A DNA stretch of 42,844 nt from Fidelibacterota bacterium (lineage in GTDB: Bacteria; Fidelibacterota; Marinisomatia; Marinisomatales; UBA1611). Location: positions 1 to 42,844 of the forward strand of contig JABHKE010000021.1 of assembly GCA_018692355.1 (NCBI GenBank). The letters run 5' to 3'. The notes beneath the pieces were generated by a model. The model had not been told where the DNA came from. It made no database searches and worked only from the letters and a program-made list of their open reading frames with translations. The position numbers and the translations under genes are program-made. This document shows positions 8,757 to 17,015 of this stretch, in pieces. Every line of letters begins with the position of its first letter. Within the stretch, counting starts at the first letter, position 1.

Positions 8757-9158
8757 ATGAAGATTAGATTTGATATGAACGCCAAAACCGCCATGGTCTA
8801 TGGTGGTGCAGCATTTTTACTTGTCATTATCGGATTTCGGTCAATTATAGCGACCTTAGATCCGGACCATATTGGTGTCATGACCTATTTATCAATTGGA
8901 GGGCTGGTTCTCGAGTTCTGCCTTTTAATTTTATACGCACAAAGTATTTACAGTCTTGGACCCGAAGAAGGTGGCGAAAGTCATGCCAGTCCTGTCAGCG
9001 TTGGCAATATGGATGGTAAAGAAATTTCAGAACTGACAGCTGCTGTTATTAAAGTAGCAGAAATGGGGGAAGGGTTATCAAACTTAGCTAGTGGAAAACT
9101 GCGGGATGAGGTCAGAAAAGAGGTGAACGAGATTTTGTCAAAAGCAATCAAGAAATAG
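8757..9158 (+). CDS. GldL-like inner-membrane motor subunit (two transmembrane helices)
   Basis: 133 aa. Two membrane helices (about residues 12-32 and 41-61) form a hairpin, followed by a soluble helical tail. The pattern YGGAAFLLVIIGFRSI ... VMTYLSIGGLVLEFCLLILY aligns by eye with GldL/PorL (YGxGAAVVIxGAxFKI ... MLSIGLxTEAxIF). The buried Glu of helix 2 is kept (E53), a Tyr begins helix 1 (Y15), and Arg28 stands where GldL has Lys. In type IX secretion GldL forms a pentamer around GldM helices and converts proton-motive force into rotation. The tail is shorter than in typical GldL (about 215 aa). A good ribosome binding site (AAGGAA) precedes the ATG. The GldM-like gene starts 10 bases downstream. 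The assignment rests on topology, key residues and neighbours, not on a database match. Confidence 0.6.
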   Translation: MKIRFDMNAKTAMVYGGAAFLLVIIGFRSIIATLDPDHIGVMTYLSIGGLVLEFCLLILYAQSIYSLGPEEGGESHASPVSVGNMDGKEISELTAAVIKVAEMGEGLSNLASGKLRDEVRKEVNEILSKAIKK

Positions 9159-9168
9159 GTAATAAATT

Positions 9169-10608
9169 ATGAAAAAAGTTGAAGTTTATTTCGTAATTAA
9201 CTTGGGGGCTATTCTAAGTTTATTTGCTATTGAAGGCGAGCTTTCAGTCTATATGCAAAGACAAGACGACATATTGAAAAATGTAGCACAGGACAAACTC
9301 CAGACCTTAGTTGAAATAAGCAATGTTGAGTCCAATTATGAAGATTCGGATTACTATCGGCTCTTTTTTAATGTAGAAGGTCAGTACGAGCAAGGATCTA
9401 TCAAATTTAATCCGAGTTTTACTACGTCAATCGTTGAAGTTGACGATGAAGGTGTGAAGGTGGATGATTCATATGACTGGGAGCTTGATAATGTAACTGT
9501 AGAACCCTACACAGATGACGGTAGTGAGAATCGGTACGTAGCCAAGGTTGAGCTAAGCTCAGTAGAAGAAAATTACCTTAACCAGCCCTTTGCTGTTGAT
9601 CTTGGTGTACAGTTCATTCCGGATATTGATACTATAACATACAATAAATGGTCTGCAGCATTTGGAGATTATAAAGTCACAGAGAAACTCTTAAAAATTA
9701 TAAATAGTGAAGTATCAAGAGAAGGGAGCTTTACAATCAAGCGGGAGTTTGACACTCCGGTTACACTCATTTATATGGATGGCCAGCAGTCTGAATTTTT
9801 TGTTCTGTTTGATAAGCAAAAATACACTGTTCTTCGTGGCCTGAACTGGGAAATTCCTTTCAGTGTAGGCGGCGTTAATACAGATGCAGATTTCAGCATT
9901 GAACTTGCTAGCGGAAAGGATCTGGTTAAGGAACTTGTTTCGGGCTTACCTCGGGCTTACATAAAGGGCAAGGGCATTGGTAATGGAACCGTGGAAGTGG
10001 TTGGTTATAGGAAGCGGGATAAAAAATCCAGCATCACATCGGCACGAATTGTTGTTGTGGATCCACAATATAGCTCACCATCTGATGATAAGGAGATTTA
10101 CATAGGTGAAAAATATGTCTTTGACAGCAGGGTGAAAGATGTAGACCGAGACAGGATATCTGTAAAAATATCAGGATCGGCAGTCAACACAAAAACATTT
10201 AATTCATTTGAAGCCAAGCTGACTCCAAAAAATAAAGGCAAGTTGAAGTTCGAAACTTTTGTAGATGGTAATCTGGTCAAGGGCTTAGCTCATGATGTTA
10301 AGGTGAGAAAAATTCCACCACCAAAACTTGATTTCAAAAGAATGGGCAAGGGTTCAAACAACTTACTCTTGACAGTGACAACATACGGAAATAAAAACGG
10401 GAAAAAAGCAGTCGTACCTCTCTCTGGTATATATGGGAAGCTTGAAGAAGAGCAACCTGAGAAAAGAGTTGGAAACCGGCGAGTGGTAAAATACAGTCTT
10501 GAGTTAGATGAGCCCCAGTTTGGTTCTACAACTGAAATAAAAATAAAAGTTGTTGATAAATACAAAGCAGAGTCTGTTTCTGATAACGAGTTTGAATATT
10601 ATGATTAA
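9169..10608 (+). CDS. GldM-like single-pass periplasmic protein
   Basis: 479 aa. A short cytoplasmic start (MKK) precedes one membrane helix (about residues 5-21), then E22 and E24, a polar helix (SVYMQRQDDILKNVAQDKL) and a long beta-rich periplasmic region. The layout and length match GldM/PorM (about 510 aa: N-terminal helix plus four periplasmic domains). Segments such as SSITSARIVVVDPQY and DVKVRKIPPPKLDFKRMGKG look like junctions between beta domains. The essential Arg near the GldM membrane helix is not obvious; Lys2 and Lys3 are the only nearby basic residues. It is immediately downstream of the GldL-like gene, as in gldLM. Role inferred: periplasmic shaft carrying motor rotation to outer-membrane partners. 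Primary sequence similarity is weak, so it could be an unrelated bitopic protein. Confidence 0.5.
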   Translation: MKKVEVYFVINLGAILSLFAIEGELSVYMQRQDDILKNVAQDKLQTLVEISNVESNYEDSDYYRLFFNVEGQYEQGSIKFNPSFTTSIVEVDDEGVKVDDSYDWELDNVTVEPYTDDGSENRYVAKVELSSVEENYLNQPFAVDLGVQFIPDIDTITYNKWSAAFGDYKVTEKLLKIINSEVSREGSFTIKREFDTPVTLIYMDGQQSEFFVLFDKQKYTVLRGLNWEIPFSVGGVNTDADFSIELASGKDLVKELVSGLPRAYIKGKGIGNGTVEVVGYRKRDKKSSITSARIVVVDPQYSSPSDDKEIYIGEKYVFDSRVKDVDRDRISVKISGSAVNTKTFNSFEAKLTPKNKGKLKFETFVDGNLVKGLAHDVKVRKIPPPKLDFKRMGKGSNNLLLTVTTYGNKNGKKAVVPLSGIYGKLEEEQPEKRVGNRRVVKYSLELDEPQFGSTTEIKIKVVDKYKAESVSDNEFEYYD

Positions 10609-10612
10609 TAGA

Positions 10613-12343
10613 ATGAAAATAAGAATTCTGATTTTCCTGGCAGGATCCGGCCTTATGGCTCAGGAATCCTTGTTCTGGGAAGTTGCAGATCCTATTGTGA
10701 ATAGTGAGTTTATTGAAGCGTATATCAATCGACTTATAGAAGTTGACAAGTTTGAAGAGAATACCATTCAGGCGTCTCATTCTGTAATTGTACAGGTTGA
10801 AATCACAGATGATAAGGTTGAGCTAAAAAAATTAAAGGCCAAGAACTACCAAATGGGTGAATACCAGTCTTTCATGATGGACGAGATAGAAAAGATGGAT
10901 CCAATACAGTTAAATACTATTTTGGAAAGAGAGTACAAATGGAAGGATGTGAGCAGGCGCGATTTATCAGAACTGGAAGAATTCAGTACCGTAGACAATA
11001 TTTTCAAAGAACGTAGTTTTAAGGATGCTCGGGATGCATTCTGGTGGTCCAATTCACAGATCAGTGCAAGTACATCTCTGAAAGTATTTATCAGGCAGAA
11101 AAGCAGTAATCTGGCGGTTAGGGTTGAGCAGGGTTTTGGCGATCTGGGTTTTAGTCGCCAATTATCAGAAAATTTATTGTTGGGTATCTCTAATGATATT
11201 GTTAGTACTTACATAATAGTCCCCGGAAATACAAAATCTGTTTTAAATGGCATTGGCCATCCGCTAGAAGGGAATAGAGGTTTTGGTTTTAAGTTTGATA
11301 CTCATATGCTGGGAGGTCAGGTTAATTATATGGATGTTGATGGTGAAGAATATGATTATACCAAAGTATTCAGCCGCAAACACTTGGTGCTACCTGCCAG
11401 CAGTGGTTTAATGTACTGGAGTAATACGTTTCAAATTAATAGAAAAATAGACTCTGGTTATGGTTCAAAAATAAAAGACCAGAAAAAAGAAAAAGCGAAG
11501 GCAGAAAAAAATATTGTAAAGAGCCGTACCTGGATAACGGGGGATGAAAAATATTCTGGTCTTTTTCAAAGCAGCGATGATGGAATGGTGGTTATTACAG
11601 TAGACAGAAATGAAAAAGATCATAAAGCAGCTGCAAAAGGCAGAGAATGGACCAAATCAGGAAGTAAAATTGAAGCTATTCTCAAGGAAAGAAAAAAGAA
11701 TCAAGTAATTCTAACTAGAAAAAGTGATAATAGAGAGTTGGTGTACAAAATCACGGACCTATCCGAAGAAGATCAGAAATTTTTGGATGGACTCAAGTGG
11801 GATGGAGAACAAACAATATCAATTCCAGTTGAAACATTGACTTCATCCGATCAACAACTCATCAGAGCCGCTACTGGAATTGTCAAGGCAAGAAAAGGAA
11901 AGGGTCGCGAATTGAAAGTAAGCGAACCTTTTGCTTCTATGAGGCTGAAAGCGGGTCTTTCATTCACCCAGCTTGTTCATGGGGTGGTTGACACTGCAAA
12001 TAATGTTAGCATTTCAGATCGCATAACCGGTTCTAATTCAATTGGTTTTTATGCAAAAGTTGAAGGTGTAACAGATACCAAAAATACTAAAGCATATTTA
12101 CAACTCAATATATCAGGTAATGGTTTCAAAGCCTATAGCCTTGGATTTGAGCATAATGTATGGAAAATGGTCAACCTGGGAGTTGACTGCACCTTATACC
12201 CCAACAATTCTTCAATTGAATTTCAGGATAAACGTGATAACCTTGTAAGTACTTGGAATTGGTATCCTGGCAGTCGGCCTGACGAATTGGGAGAAGGTGG
12301 TGGAAGTTTATTAATTGCCCCATATGTGACTGTCAATTTTTAA
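10613..12343 (+). CDS. Secreted protein with SHD1-like domain and beta-rich C-terminus
   Basis: 576 aa from the ATG at 10613, which gives a clean signal peptide MKIRILIFLAGSGLMAQES; an in-frame ATG at 10601 that overlaps the upstream stop is possible. The N-terminal part is mixed helical and acidic (IEAYINRLIEVDKFEEN; DPIQLNTILEREYKW). A segment with basic linkers follows. About residues 340-392 resemble an SHD1 module (GREWTKSGSKIEAILKERKK ... LVYKITDLSEEDQKFL), known from eukaryotic Sla1 and from many bacterial envelope proteins. Beta strands before and after it and a C-terminus ending YVTVNF suggest an outer-membrane barrel. It lies 4 bases after the GldM-like gene, at the position of gldN in T9SS operons, but I see no GldN similarity. 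Function unknown. Confidence 0.6.
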   Translation: MKIRILIFLAGSGLMAQESLFWEVADPIVNSEFIEAYINRLIEVDKFEENTIQASHSVIVQVEITDDKVELKKLKAKNYQMGEYQSFMMDEIEKMDPIQLNTILEREYKWKDVSRRDLSELEEFSTVDNIFKERSFKDARDAFWWSNSQISASTSLKVFIRQKSSNLAVRVEQGFGDLGFSRQLSENLLLGISNDIVSTYIIVPGNTKSVLNGIGHPLEGNRGFGFKFDTHMLGGQVNYMDVDGEEYDYTKVFSRKHLVLPASSGLMYWSNTFQINRKIDSGYGSKIKDQKKEKAKAEKNIVKSRTWITGDEKYSGLFQSSDDGMVVITVDRNEKDHKAAAKGREWTKSGSKIEAILKERKKNQVILTRKSDNRELVYKITDLSEEDQKFLDGLKWDGEQTISIPVETLTSSDQQLIRAATGIVKARKGKGRELKVSEPFASMRLKAGLSFTQLVHGVVDTANNVSISDRITGSNSIGFYAKVEGVTDTKNTKAYLQLNISGNGFKAYSLGFEHNVWKMVNLGVDCTLYPNNSSIEFQDKRDNLVSTWNWYPGSRPDELGEGGGSLLIAPYVTVNF

Positions 12344-12361
12344 ATTATTTTGGATATAAAT

Positions 12362-14716
12362 ATGATACATAACTCAAGAAATTTATTATGGATGCTGTCA
12401 CTGAATGTTGCATTGAATGCCCAGGATAGTATTGCATTAAAAAATGACAATGCACAGGTTACAGAAGATGGTTCGATATCTATTAGTGTGCTTAAAAATG
12501 ATGATATAAAAGATAAAAGCAACCTGATATTAGAGATTGTGGAAGCACCAAAGTTTGGTACTGCAGAGATCAATGGTAACAGCATTGTATATACCCCTAA
12601 TCCCAATGCGAATGGAATAGAGGTGTTTAGATATAAGGCAGATACTGGGACAGCAAGCGGGACAGCTCAGGTAAGGGTTAATGTGAATGCGGTTAATGAT
12701 GCGCCTGAAGCGATTGTGCTTGAAAAGAATACAATACTTGAAAATATACCCGCTGGTACTGTTGTTGGGGCCTTAACTACGACTGATCCTGATGAGGGCG
12801 ATAGATTTTCTTATGAACTCGCACGAGATGGGAGCAGAGACAACTTTAAAATAAATGGTTCCAACCTTGTTACCAAACAATCCTTTGATTTTGAAGAGAC
12901 CGCCACCTACACTGTCACCATACAGACTACTGACTCTGGAAAAGAATCTTTTGTTGGGACAGTCTCAGTTAAAGTTGAGAATGAAAATGAACCGCCTATT
13001 CTTAAGGGCAATAAAAACCTGAAATTATTTCATGCAGAAAATGCAGGTAAAATTGTAGCAAGCCTGGAAGCCAGCGACCCTGATGCAGACCAGACTGGTA
13101 TTAAGTACAAGCTCAGCGCCAGTCCAGACAAAGGAGTATTCAAGATTACCCGCAGTGGGGATCTCTCATTTTTAAGAGAACCGGATTTTGAAACCCCCAT
13201 TGATGAAAATAAAGATAATGTGTACGAAGTTGCATTTAAGGCTGTAGATAGTAAGGATAGCAAACTGTTTGTTGAAGGAACCGCATCCATCACACTTACG
13301 GATGAACTGGAGACAGAGGTAAAAACGCTGGATAAACGTAAATTTATTGCATGGACAGTTGATCATCAGCCCTATCATATATTAATGGAAGATGCAATTC
13401 AAGATTATATAGATCTAAAATATATGGACGATGAATCTAATGTAGATGGCATTGATGATGGTAACGGTGAAGCAATAAGAGAATTGAACCCCACTGACCA
13501 AATTATTTTAGTACAGAAAAAAGATAATAGTGACGAAATCCATGAAATCTGGTATGGGAATGGCCTTGACTATACGATTATAGACCGGGAAAAAGTAGAT
13601 TGGGTATTCAGCCAGGATATTCAAACTGTTCTCATGACACGTGATCAATATTTAACCAATGATTCTGAAACAGTATTTCATGAGAGTGAGAGTGAGAGAT
13701 TAATTGCTGGTTACGGATCACAATTCTCAGTATGGCACAGCAGTAATTTTAAATTATCCCTGTCTTCCTTTTCCATGCGATCCAACCTGCTGCAGTATGC
13801 TGCGAATATGCGAGTAGGAAATGAATTAATTGGCCTGCCCGGTTTACTTGGCGGTTCAAGTGAGTTGGGTGTAGCTACGCAACGATCAGAATTTGGTTTC
13901 AGGATGCCATTTGCGTTTGATGTTGGTAAGATGGGTGGTTATGACAATAAAAGCTCTGTACTCAGTGGTAAATATGGAGGGCTATACGCCAGAGGGAATA
14001 TTGAAAATTTATTTTCAACGAAAGCGGATTACCATGGATTAATTGGATTTACGTTTTACCCATCAAGTTCAGGGGAGAAGCTCTCATCTCCTACAGACCT
14101 TGAGCCCAATGATGCAACCAAGTGGGAGGCCATAGACGATTCTACTATTAATGTAAACATATTGGATAGCTACGCATTGATGGCCACTACAGTGCAAGTA
14201 CCCATAAAGCTTTCATTTATTGGTCGTTTAACAGCGGCCCCCGGGTTTCATTACATGAAGGTGGCCCACAGGCTGAAGGATACTAGGACAAAGGCTAACG
14301 ACAATGGTGAACTCTATGAGAGAACATACTTTGATGATAAATATAGGGCAGTTTCTGATAGTAGTGGTAATACTGTGGGAGATTTTGATTTTCAATCTCT
14401 CAATGATGATAAAAATTCCTTTACAAGATTAAACTCATTTTATATCAGATTTGATTTGCTAGGGCAAATCGGGCAAAAGCCTAACTTTATAGAAAAATTG
14501 TCTTTTCTTGATTTTATCCAAATATCTAAGGTACCCTTTTACGAATTTTCTTTTCAATATATCACAGGTTTGAATATGATTTATACATTAAACCTTAATT
14601 TGTCGGACGACTTTGGAGTTTCAATAACGGGTCTTAAGAAAAATGCTGCTTTGAAAGGTAATTGGATGCCAGATAGTAAATTATGGGTAGGCTTAAAGTA
14701 CCGAGCAAATTTTTAA
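12362..14716 (+). CDS. Cadherin-domain protein with C-terminal outer-membrane beta-barrel-like region
   Basis: 784 aa from ATG 12362, with a signal peptide ending around LNAQDS. Residues about 22-118 form a VCBS/cadherin-like module (NDNAQVTEDGSISISVLKND, TPNPNANGIEVFRY, VNAVNDAPEA). Two cadherin repeats follow (about 125-213 and 220-318) with calcium-loop motifs DPDEGD, DPDADQ and NENEPP. From about 440 to the end, alternating amphipathic strands and a terminal LKYRANF suggest a beta-barrel in the outer membrane. It is the last gene of the operon; a hairpin with a pyrimidine-rich tail lies 25 bases after the stop. It is probably a surface-exposed adhesin or the outer-membrane partner of the GldLM-like pair. 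Barrel assignment is by pattern only. Confidence 0.65.
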   Translation: MIHNSRNLLWMLSLNVALNAQDSIALKNDNAQVTEDGSISISVLKNDDIKDKSNLILEIVEAPKFGTAEINGNSIVYTPNPNANGIEVFRYKADTGTASGTAQVRVNVNAVNDAPEAIVLEKNTILENIPAGTVVGALTTTDPDEGDRFSYELARDGSRDNFKINGSNLVTKQSFDFEETATYTVTIQTTDSGKESFVGTVSVKVENENEPPILKGNKNLKLFHAENAGKIVASLEASDPDADQTGIKYKLSASPDKGVFKITRSGDLSFLREPDFETPIDENKDNVYEVAFKAVDSKDSKLFVEGTASITLTDELETEVKTLDKRKFIAWTVDHQPYHILMEDAIQDYIDLKYMDDESNVDGIDDGNGEAIRELNPTDQIILVQKKDNSDEIHEIWYGNGLDYTIIDREKVDWVFSQDIQTVLMTRDQYLTNDSETVFHESESERLIAGYGSQFSVWHSSNFKLSLSSFSMRSNLLQYAANMRVGNELIGLPGLLGGSSELGVATQRSEFGFRMPFAFDVGKMGGYDNKSSVLSGKYGGLYARGNIENLFSTKADYHGLIGFTFYPSSSGEKLSSPTDLEPNDATKWEAIDDSTINVNILDSYALMATTVQVPIKLSFIGRLTAAPGFHYMKVAHRLKDTRTKANDNGELYERTYFDDKYRAVSDSSGNTVGDFDFQSLNDDKNSFTRLNSFYIRFDLLGQIGQKPNFIEKLSFLDFIQISKVPFYEFSFQYITGLNMIYTLNLNLSDDFGVSITGLKKNAALKGNWMPDSKLWVGLKYRANF

Positions 14717-14740
14717 TTTATATTCTAACGCTTTAAACAT

Positions 14741-14768
14741 AGGCACAAAGGAGTGCCTTTCCTTTCCT
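14741..14768 (+). terminator. Possible rho-independent terminator of the GldLM-like operon
   Basis: A 6-bp stem AGGCAC/GTGCCT (14741-14746 with 14753-14758) and a 6-base loop are followed by a pyrimidine-rich tail (TTCCTTTCCT). It lies 25 bases after the last stop codon of the operon. The stem is short, so confidence is moderate. Confidence 0.45.
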
Positions 14769-14918
14769 ACATATTTTCCGATCATACATTATTTATAGTA
14801 GTTATTGATTAGGTTAGAAAGCGCTACATCGATAATATTATCTTTTCGGGTGAATATATTTTAACTTATTAATGGAATTTGTGTCTGATACTGTAATTAA
14901 TCCTCAAAGGAACCAATT

Positions 14919-15857
14919 ATGAAAGCAATTTATTATATTACTGTAGCAACAGTATTATTCTTTACTGGCTGTGAATCCTTTTCTAATAATCAGGAATTAA
15001 TGAATCCACCTGAATTTGAATATCTCATTCAAGATTTAGATGATGAACTTAACTTAGATACAGGGCAACGAAGTAGCGCTAGGTCATCACTTGAGCTAGG
15101 AAGAGATTTTCACCCTGATCCTGCAACGCTTTGGGAGCTTGCAGTTGCTCTACAACAATCATTGACGCAGGAGCAAAAAGATCTACTTCTTTCCAGAAAC
15201 CAGCAAATAGATTCTCAAATACTCACAGAAGAAAACGATCATCATCACAGACGGCTGGAACATTTTCAACGTATGGATGATCGTCTTATGTTTATAATGA
15301 CAGAAGAGCAACTTCCATTGTATCAAGAAATCATTGATACAAAATCAACCCTTATAAATGAAATTACTTTGCGGTATCAAAATGAAGAATTAGAGCGACA
15401 AACTATGCGCATAGAACTTATGAGCGTTATGGAATGGTTTAGAGCAGAAATAGCGATTCTTTTAACCGAAGAGCAACAAAACACACTATTTACGGAAAGA
15501 GATGAACGAGAAATAAATTGGCGTCGAGGGCGTGGGCGATGGGGAAGATTCTCCCAAGATCCGGATGAACTTAAACGGGCCATGCAAAGTGCACTAAAAC
15601 TTACTGGAGATCAGATTACGATTCTGGAAACATCACACAGCAGTGTTAAAACAGCGCTTGACAATCTTCGCGATTCTTATGTTGATGGGACCAGTGGTAT
15701 TTCTGCAGAAGACTTCCGTCTTTCAGTTATTTCCATTGTACAAAATGGAATTCTTGATAGGGAACAAGTATTTACAGTATTACAACAAGAGATTATTGAT
15801 ATACACCGTGCTCTTGTTCTTCGATTCATGCGTCATACGCGATGGGGACGAACCTAA
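14919..15857 (+). CDS. Spy/CpxP-like lipoprotein with LTxxQ motifs
   Basis: 312 aa. A signal peptide ends at a lipobox-like FFTGC (Cys18). The mature part is almost entirely helical and charged, with four LTxxQ-type motifs: LTQEQKDLL, MTEEQLPLY, LTEEQQNTL and LTGDQITIL. LTxxQ marks the Spy/CpxP family of periplasmic chaperone and stress-sensing proteins. This protein is about twice the usual length and looks like tandem Spy-like units, plus an Arg/Gly-rich loop (WRRGRGRWGRF). A good ribosome binding site (AAGGAA) precedes the ATG, and its own 200-base upstream region suggests a separate promoter. Role inferred: envelope protein quality control. No adjacent two-component system is visible. Confidence 0.65.
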   Translation: MKAIYYITVATVLFFTGCESFSNNQELMNPPEFEYLIQDLDDELNLDTGQRSSARSSLELGRDFHPDPATLWELAVALQQSLTQEQKDLLLSRNQQIDSQILTEENDHHHRRLEHFQRMDDRLMFIMTEEQLPLYQEIIDTKSTLINEITLRYQNEELERQTMRIELMSVMEWFRAEIAILLTEEQQNTLFTERDEREINWRRGRGRWGRFSQDPDELKRAMQSALKLTGDQITILETSHSSVKTALDNLRDSYVDGTSGISAEDFRLSVISIVQNGILDREQVFTVLQQEIIDIHRALVLRFMRHTRWGRT

Positions 15858-16000
15858 ACCCTTATTATATAATAAAGCAGGAAAAAAGTCTTTCTTAAAA
15901 ATGGTAAATTAGTTTTTGCCTTGTTAGATGTTTGAATAAGGTATTACTAGCCCAGCTTAGGTTGGCTGGAAATATTTACAAAATTGAAAGACGTAGGTGC

Positions 16001-16885
16001 CTAATACACTTTTTTACTTATAAAACTACCATTTTTATAAACTGTCTCATTTCGCCTCTTTCCATTAGCATTCCAAGTGATCCAAGTTCCATCTCGCTTC
16101 CCATCTAGATAGCTACCTTCCTGCCATTTATTTCCTTTTTCATCCCACCATGTCCATAATTCAATTCTAGTTTTTCCTCTATATGGGCCTTCTTCTTTTT
16201 TCTGCCCATTGTCATACCATAAAGAATAAATTCCATCTTCTTTACCAGACTTGTGTTCCGTCTCCCGTTCTTTAATTTCATTTTCATCATAAAATGTCCA
16301 CAATCCCTCTTCTTTCCCATCTACCATTTGCCCTTCTCTTGTTTTCTTTCCCTCATCATCAAAAAATATCCATAGTTCTTGCCCATCTTCATTATAAATT
16401 ATTTCTTTTTCTTTGGTTCCTTTTTCATCCGTAAATGTCCAAATTCCATCCCTTTTCCCGTCCTTATATGCCCCACCCTCTTTTGCTTTTGCAATGTCCT
16501 TTTCTTCTTCCAAGGCGGGCTCAATTTCTTGCTCTACAATTTCAGCTTCTCTTTTGTTCTCTTGTTGTAATTTGTCTTTTATCTGTTGTTTTTTTATTCT
16601 CTGTTCCCATTTATCTTTAAGATTTCGTGGTATCTCATTTTTTGCTTGTACAACAGGTTTTATTTTTTGTTTTATAATTTTAGGTTCTTCTATAACAGGT
16701 GCAGCTTTTTTCTCTACAATTTTAGGTTCTTCTATAACAGGTGCAGCTTTTTTCTCTACAATTTTAGGCTCTTCTGCAACAGGCGTTGCTACTTGCTCTA
16801 CAATTTTTATCTCTTTTTTGACATTAGGTTTTGAACAGCTAATAACCAGTAATAATGCAAAAAAAAGTAGTGATTGTTTTTTCAT
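16001..16885 (-). CDS. Lipoprotein with VEKKAAPVIEEPKI repeats and MORN-like (YwqK-type) repeats
   Basis: 294 aa. The lipobox is VISC (Cys17). A Lys/Glu/Pro/Ala-rich linker (about residues 25-80) contains a 14-residue unit VEKKAAPVIEEPKI repeated, followed by a charged coiled-coil-like stretch (KDKLQQENKREAEIVEQEIE). The C-terminal half holds about six MORN-like units of the pattern GKxxGxWxxYxxNGxxKxExxY (GKRDGIWTF, GKEEGLWTF, GKEDGIYSLW, GKRDGTWITW), as in YwqK-family proteins. It is probably an outer-membrane-anchored surface or periplasmic protein; the linker may span peptidoglycan. An AGGA ribosome binding site precedes ATG 16885. It is closely related in repeat type to the 1004-residue protein upstream of ppdK. 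Confidence 0.75.
   Translation of the reverse strand: MKKQSLLFFALLLVISCSKPNVKKEIKIVEQVATPVAEEPKIVEKKAAPVIEEPKIVEKKAAPVIEEPKIIKQKIKPVVQAKNEIPRNLKDKWEQRIKKQQIKDKLQQENKREAEIVEQEIEPALEEEKDIAKAKEGGAYKDGKRDGIWTFTDEKGTKEKEIIYNEDGQELWIFFDDEGKKTREGQMVDGKEEGLWTFYDENEIKERETEHKSGKEDGIYSLWYDNGQKKEEGPYRGKTRIELWTWWDEKGNKWQEGSYLDGKRDGTWITWNANGKRRNETVYKNGSFISKKVY
16677..16802 (-). repeat. Three tandem 42-bp coding repeats in the lipoprotein linker
   Basis: Two identical 42-bp units (16677-16718 and 16719-16760) and a third diverged copy (16761-16802) encode the 14-residue VEKKAAPVIEEPKI-type linker. Identity at the DNA level indicates recent duplication and makes copy-number variation likely. Confidence 0.85.
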
Positions 16886-17015
16886 ATTTTTCCTATTTAT
16901 TAAAATCTTTTCTAGAGAGTTCTATAATATTAATATAATCATTAACACTATTCCAAGTTTACTGGTTATTCTCTGAGTATTTATTACGCAAGAACTACTC
17001 AATGTTAATTTATAA

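Noticed and set aside
8757-10608. ExbB/ExbD, TolQ/TolR or MotA/MotB pair
   Set aside because: The first protein has two helices and no TolQ-type pore motifs, and the second is 479 residues without the short ExbD fold or an OmpA-like domain. GldL/GldM fits better.
16677-16802. CRISPR-like array
   Set aside because: The repeats are contiguous without spacers and encode an in-frame protein linker.
16413-16976. Plus-strand ORF opposite the MORN lipoprotein
   Set aside because: It is antisense to a well-supported lipoprotein gene, with low-complexity Phe/Ser composition that mirrors the repeat region.
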